Below, in pieces: positions 60,868 to 64,000 of a DNA stretch of 64,000 bases. Source of the DNA: Streptomyces lydicus. Lineage in GTDB: Bacteria; Actinomycetota; Actinomycetes; Streptomycetales; Streptomycetaceae. The first letter of the stretch is position 1. Every line of letters starts with the position of its first letter. Position numbers and translations under genes: made by a program. The DNA lies in contig NZ_JNZA01000017.1 in NCBI RefSeq assembly GCF_000717345.1, positions 86,733 to 150,732 on the forward strand, in the 5' to 3' direction. The notes beneath the pieces were generated by a model. The model made no database searches and was not told the DNA's origin. It saw nothing but the letters and a program-made list of their open reading frames with translations.

Positions 60868-61565
60868 CAACCCCGTCCGTGGAAGCGCCGGGCGGCCGCG
60901 ACGTGCAGCGCGACCCGCGGGTCGGTGCCGCCCATCTGCCGGACGAACGCCAGCCCGCTGTCGAGCCCCAGGGTCTGCGGGGCCTCGGGCAGCCGGGCCA
61001 GCCAGCGGCCCAGCCCGGCCGCCTGCAGCCAGTCCCGGCGGCGGACCGCCCGGACGAAACCGCGGGCCAGGTCGTCGGTGCGGCCGGCCAGCTGTTCGGC
61101 GAGGCCGGGGGCGAGCGGGGGCAGCGCGAGCGCTGCCAGCTGCGACGCCCGGTGCGCGAGCTTCGGCCAGGGGTCGCTCTCTACCCATCCGGTCCCGGCC
61201 TCGGGTGGTGGCGGCCACGGCGGCGCGCCCCCGGGCAGGAAGGCGTGCGCGGCCTCGACCAGGCCCCGGTAGGTCCATGCCGAGACCGCCGAGGCGTCGG
61301 CTCCCGGCGGATAGGCCGCGAGCGCCTGCCGGACCACCGCTTCGTCGTCCGCGCCGACGGCCACCGCACGGTGCTCCACGGCGTACGGCGCGAGCGCGTC
61401 GGCGCCGAGTACCCGGACAGCGGCCGGGGTCAGCGCGTCTTCCTGGCGCAGGATGCCGGACAGCGCATAAGGGTCGCCCTCGCCCCGCAGGGCGAGGGCG
61501 ACCCCGGTTGCGGCATCGGCGATCACAGCGCTGAGCGGGACTGCTCCTTGCGTCTGTTCAGCCAA
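60864..61565 (-). CDS. Hypothetical protein of the peptide operon
   Basis: 233 residues, helical, no membrane segment, Ala/Pro-rich. Visible features: LSAVIADAATGVALALRGEG, YRGLVEAAHAFLPGGAPPWP, LARGFVRAVRRRDWLQAAGL, and RVALHVAAARRFHGRGW. No family recognised. TTG 61565 is used as start and has AGGGGAAA upstream; it begins 10 bp after the peptide gene's stop. Coupled to copy B by GTGA. Confidence 0.65.
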   Translation of the reverse strand: MAEQTQGAVPLSAVIADAATGVALALRGEGDPYALSGILRQEDALTPAAVRVLGADALAPYAVEHRAVAVGADDEAVVRQALAAYPPGADASAVSAWTYRGLVEAAHAFLPGGAPPWPPPPEAGTGWVESDPWPKLAHRASQLAALALPPLAPGLAEQLAGRTDDLARGFVRAVRRRDWLQAAGLGRWLARLPEAPQTLGLDSGLAFVRQMGGTDPRVALHVAAARRFHGRGW

Positions 61566-61575
61566 CGCTTTCCCC

Positions 61576-61761
61576 TCAGCGAACGTCAGTCTTGGGCCGG
61601 GGGGTGGGCGGCGAGATCAGGAGCAGCGCGGCCAGCAGCAGCGCACCTCCACACTCGCGGGTGTCGCGGAAAACGCCGTCGGCCTCGGCGGGTTCAAGCA
61701 GTCCCTCGACCTCGGCGGCCAGGGTGGCCGTCTCGACCGGCGCCGTGCGATCCGTAACCAT
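61576..61761 (-). CDS. Small peptide, first gene of the operon (61 aa)
   Basis: 61 residues. The N-terminal half is helical and acidic (ETATLAAEVEGLLEPAEADG); a central VFRDTRECGG leads to a hydrophobic helix GALLLAALLLI and a polar, Pro-rich tail SPPTPRPKTDVR. It has a single Cys. The form recalls ribosomal-peptide precursors or short single-span membrane proteins. ATG 61761 has AAAGGAG upstream, a strong ribosome site. It is followed by four coupled genes on the same strand. Confidence 0.6.
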   Translation of the reverse strand: MVTDRTAPVETATLAAEVEGLLEPAEADGVFRDTRECGGALLLAALLLISPPTPRPKTDVR

Positions 61762-62180
61762 GCGATCAACTCCTTTGACGAATGGGATACCAGATTCACA
61801 TCGGGATAAATCGGTCGCAACGCGAAAAAAGCCATCATTGGCCAATCTGTGTGACCTGGCGTCAGGTGCCGGACAGTCCGTCCGCCGGCCAACTCACTTT
61901 CTTCCAGGGGCTGTTGGCGAGCCGTACCGCTAACGCCGGGGAAGGCGCCCCGAGGTGACGCCAGAGGTGACGGAGGCCCGCCCGGCCGGGGAGCGTACTG
62001 CTCTGTTCGGATGCATCCCGGCGCCGCTGCCACGGGCCACGGGAGGCGCGGGGGCTGCGGCGTCAGGGGCTGAGGCGGCCCGTCCTGCCCGGTCCCGTTC
62101 CGGACCTGGCCGGGCCCCGCGCGCCGAGGTAAATTGGTTGATGTCAAGCAAGTAAACGTCCCGGTGGGAGTAGGTGCCCC
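61762..62180. other. Divergent regulatory region, peptide operon and MFS exporter
   Basis: About 420 bp. The left part (61765-61850) is A/T-richer than the genome and holds the peptide operon's promoter. The right end has the TTGATGTCAA palindrome in front of the exporter. No gene is supported. Confidence 0.5.
62138..62147. promoter_or_regulatory. MarR-type operator in front of the MFS exporter
   Basis: TTGATGTCAA, with TTGA/TCAA half sites around 2 bp, lies 34 bp before the exporter start. It resembles actinobacterial MarR-family operators (TTGxxATCAA-like). No MarR gene is within the window; it may be next to the exporter's 3' end. Confidence 0.5.
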
Positions 62181-64000
62181 GTGGGAAGAACCACTGCTGA
62201 TTCCGGCGGCCCGGCCGCGACCGGCCCGCGCTACAAATGGGTCGCCCTGTCGAACACCACCCTCGGCGTGCTGATCGCCTCCATCAATATGTCGATCATG
62301 CTCATCGCGCTGCCCGACATCTTCCGGGGCATCGGCGTGGACCCCCTGGAGCCGGGGAACACCGGCCTGCTGCTGTGGCTGATCATGAGCTACCTGGTCG
62401 TGACCGCCGTGCTGGTGGTCAGCTTCGGCCGGCTCGGCGACATGTACGGCCGGACCCGGATGTACAACCTGGGCTTCGCGGTCTTCACCCTCTTCTCCGT
62501 ACTGCTCTCGGTGACCTGGCAGCACGGCACGGCCGGCGCCCTGTGGCTGATCGCCATGCGCATCCTTCAGGGCATCGGCGGCGCGATGCTGATGGCGAAC
62601 TCCAGCGCGATCCTCACCGACGCCTTCCCCGCCGGGCAGCGGGGCCTGGCCCTCGGTCTGAACCAGGTCGCGGGCATCACCGGATCGTTCGTCGGGCTGG
62701 TGCTCGGCGGCCTGCTCGGGCCGGTCGACTGGCGGCTGGTGTTCCTGGTGTCGGTGCCGTTCGGCGTGTTCGGCACGGTCTGGGCCTATGTGAAGCTGCG
62801 GGACACCGGCATCCGCACGCCGGCCCGTCCCGACTGGTGGGGCAACCTCACCTTCGCGGCCGGCCTGATCGCCGTGCTGACCGGGATCACGTACGGCATC
62901 CAGCCCTACGGCGGGCACACCATGGGCTGGGGCAACCCCGCGGTGCTCGCTGCCCTGGCCGCCGGGGTGGCGCTGCTGACCGTCTTCTGCGTGGTCGAGA
63001 CCAGGGTGCCGGAGCCGATGTTCCGGCTCGGGCTCTTCCGGATCCGCGCCTTCACCGCCGGAAACCTGGCGAGCCTGCTCGCCTCGCTCGGCCGCGGCGG
63101 CCTGATGTTCCTGCTCATCATCTGGCTCCAGGGCATCTGGCTGCCCCGGCACGGCTACGGCTTCACCGAGACGCCGCTGTGGGCCGGCATCTACATGCTG
63201 CCGCTGACGCTGGGCTTCCTGGTGGCCGGGCCGGTGTCCGGATGGGCGTCCGACCGGTTCGGGGCGCGGGCCTTCGCCACCGGCGGGATGCTGCTCGCGG
63301 CCGGCACCTTCGTGGCGCTGCAGGCCCTCCCGGTCGACTTCTCCTATCCGCCCTTCGCGCTGGTCCTGCTGCTCAACGGCATCGGCATGGGCCTGTTCGC
63401 GGCGCCCAACCGGGCCGCCGTCATGAACAGCCTGCCGCCCGACCAGCGCGGGGTCGGCGCCGGCATCAGCACCACCTTCCAGAACTCGGCGATGGTGCTC
63501 TCCATCGGCATCTTCTTCTCCCTGATGATCGCGGGTCTTGCCGGCGCCCTGCCGCACGCCCTCACCAGCGGGCTGACCGCCCAGGGCGTCCCGGCCGCGG
63601 ACGCCGCCCGGGTCGCGGCGCTGCCCCCGGTGAGCGTGCTCTTCGCGTCCCTGCTCGGCTACAACCCCGTGCAGACCCTCCTCGGGCCGCACGTCCTCGG
63701 CCAGCTCCCGCCCGGCCATGCCGCGTACCTGACCGGCCGGGAGTTCTTCCCCCAGCTGATCTCCCAGCCGTTCGCCGACGGGCTGGCCGTCGCCTTCGAC
63801 TTCGCCCTCGCCGCCTGCCTGATCGCCGCGGTCGCCTCGCTGCTGCGCGGCGGGCGGTACGTCCACGACGACCGGACCCCTCCGGCGGCGTCCCGCGGCC
63901 CGGCACCGGTCACCGCGGCCGCCGAGCGGACGGCCGGGACCGCCGGCCCGCCGCCCGCCGCGGCCGGACACCCCGGCCCGCCCCCGCCCGCACCCCCGCC
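62181..64000 (+). CDS. MFS drug exporter, DHA2 (EmrB/QacA) type, 3' truncated by window edge
   Basis: 606 codons are visible and the frame is still open at the window end. Twelve to fourteen transmembrane helices: VALSNTTLGVLIASINMSIM, ALPDIFRGIG, motif A GRLGDMYGRTRMYNLGFAVF, IAMRILQGIGGAMLMANSSA and motif C GSFVGLVLGGLLGPVDWR, with the tail being Pro/Ala/Gly-rich. DHA2 proteins export drugs by proton exchange. GTG 62181 has GGGAG upstream. Divergent from the peptide operon, so it may export its product. Confidence 0.88.
   Translation, partial: MGRTTADSGGPAATGPRYKWVALSNTTLGVLIASINMSIMLIALPDIFRGIGVDPLEPGNTGLLLWLIMSYLVVTAVLVVSFGRLGDMYGRTRMYNLGFAVFTLFSVLLSVTWQHGTAGALWLIAMRILQGIGGAMLMANSSAILTDAFPAGQRGLALGLNQVAGITGSFVGLVLGGLLGPVDWRLVFLVSVPFGVFGTVWAYVKLRDTGIRTPARPDWWGNLTFAAGLIAVLTGITYGIQPYGGHTMGWGNPAVLAALAAGVALLTVFCVVETRVPEPMFRLGLFRIRAFTAGNLASLLASLGRGGLMFLLIIWLQGIWLPRHGYGFTETPLWAGIYMLPLTLGFLVAGPVSGWASDRFGARAFATGGMLLAAGTFVALQALPVDFSYPPFALVLLLNGIGMGLFAAPNRAAVMNSLPPDQRGVGAGISTTFQNSAMVLSIGIFFSLMIAGLAGALPHALTSGLTAQGVPAADAARVAALPPVSVLFASLLGYNPVQTLLGPHVLGQLPPGHAAYLTGREFFPQLISQPFADGLAVAFDFALAACLIAAVASLLRGGRYVHDDRTPPAASRGPAPVTAAAERTAGTAGPPPAAAGHPGPPPPAPP

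Noticed and set aside
61617..63971. Open frame of 784 codons on the minus strand
   Set aside because: Antisense to the MFS exporter, with no domain and Gly/Arg/Gln bias. The exporter's helices and motifs on the plus strand are decisive.

Overview
The window is GC-rich actinomycete DNA, almost certainly from a Streptomyces chromosome. The reasons are strong G/C at codon third positions, many GTG starts, GGAGG-type ribosome sites, 4-bp ATGA/GTGA gene overlaps, and a whiE-type spore-pigment polyketide operon. Gene names are by family resemblance read from the sequence; no database search was run.

Layout. (1) 0-13 kb is accessory, arm-like DNA. It holds the end of a rifampin phosphotransferase gene, an aldo/keto reductase, a DUF488 gene, two SDR genes, small stress-type genes, a three-repeat Ig-like protein and a lipoprotein, mixed with decayed fragments (dehydrogenase tail, inositol-monophosphatase tail, plasmid-stabilisation duplicate, IS5-type transposase tail). 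(2) 13-19.3 kb: a broken HAF-repeat gene, a HipA-like kinase overlapping a DUF3037 gene, a FabG/SDR pair behind a clear promoter, ung, and a small helical protein. (3) 19.3-31.6 kb: TetR/flavin monooxygenase and HxlR/methyltransferase divergent pairs with visible paired operators, an oxidoreductase, apolipoprotein N-acyltransferase, and an ABC exporter under a textbook SoxR-type promoter. A GAF sensor without a recognisable ATPase domain, a STAS protein and a glutathione peroxidase follow. (4) 31.9-41.4 kb: the spore-pigment locus, with a divergent hydroxylase and seven forward genes (SchA/CurD-like, cupin, KS-alpha, CLF, ACP, two cyclases). It ends at a nested hairpin and faces an O-methyltransferase plus a secreted beta-helix protein. 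(5) 41.9-44.1 kb: a TetR/siderophore-reductase pair and a VOC gene. (6) 44.9-52.6 kb: an orphan cluster with GTP cyclohydrolase II, a RibD-type reductase, a creatininase-family amidohydrolase, a 6-pyruvoyl-tetrahydropterin-synthase homologue with an altered metal site, a BchC-like dehydrogenase, a GT4 glycosyltransferase, a methyltransferase, an LPG-synthase-type membrane protein and a CDP-alcohol phosphatidyltransferase. (7) 52.7-57.9 kb: SPW membrane protein, alkylsulfatase-like hydrolase, STAND ATPase. (8) 57.9-64 kb: a five-gene coupled operon (61-aa peptide, unknown protein, two paralogous helical proteins, serine hydrolase), divergent from an MFS exporter that runs off the window.

The two best candidates for undescribed biology are region 6, a pathway that looks able to turn GTP-derived pyrimidine or pterin material into a glycosylated, possibly lipid-linked product, and region 8, a small-peptide operon with duplicated all-alpha enzymes beside an exporter. 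The strongest regulatory call is the SoxR box with 19-bp promoter spacing in front of the ABC exporter.
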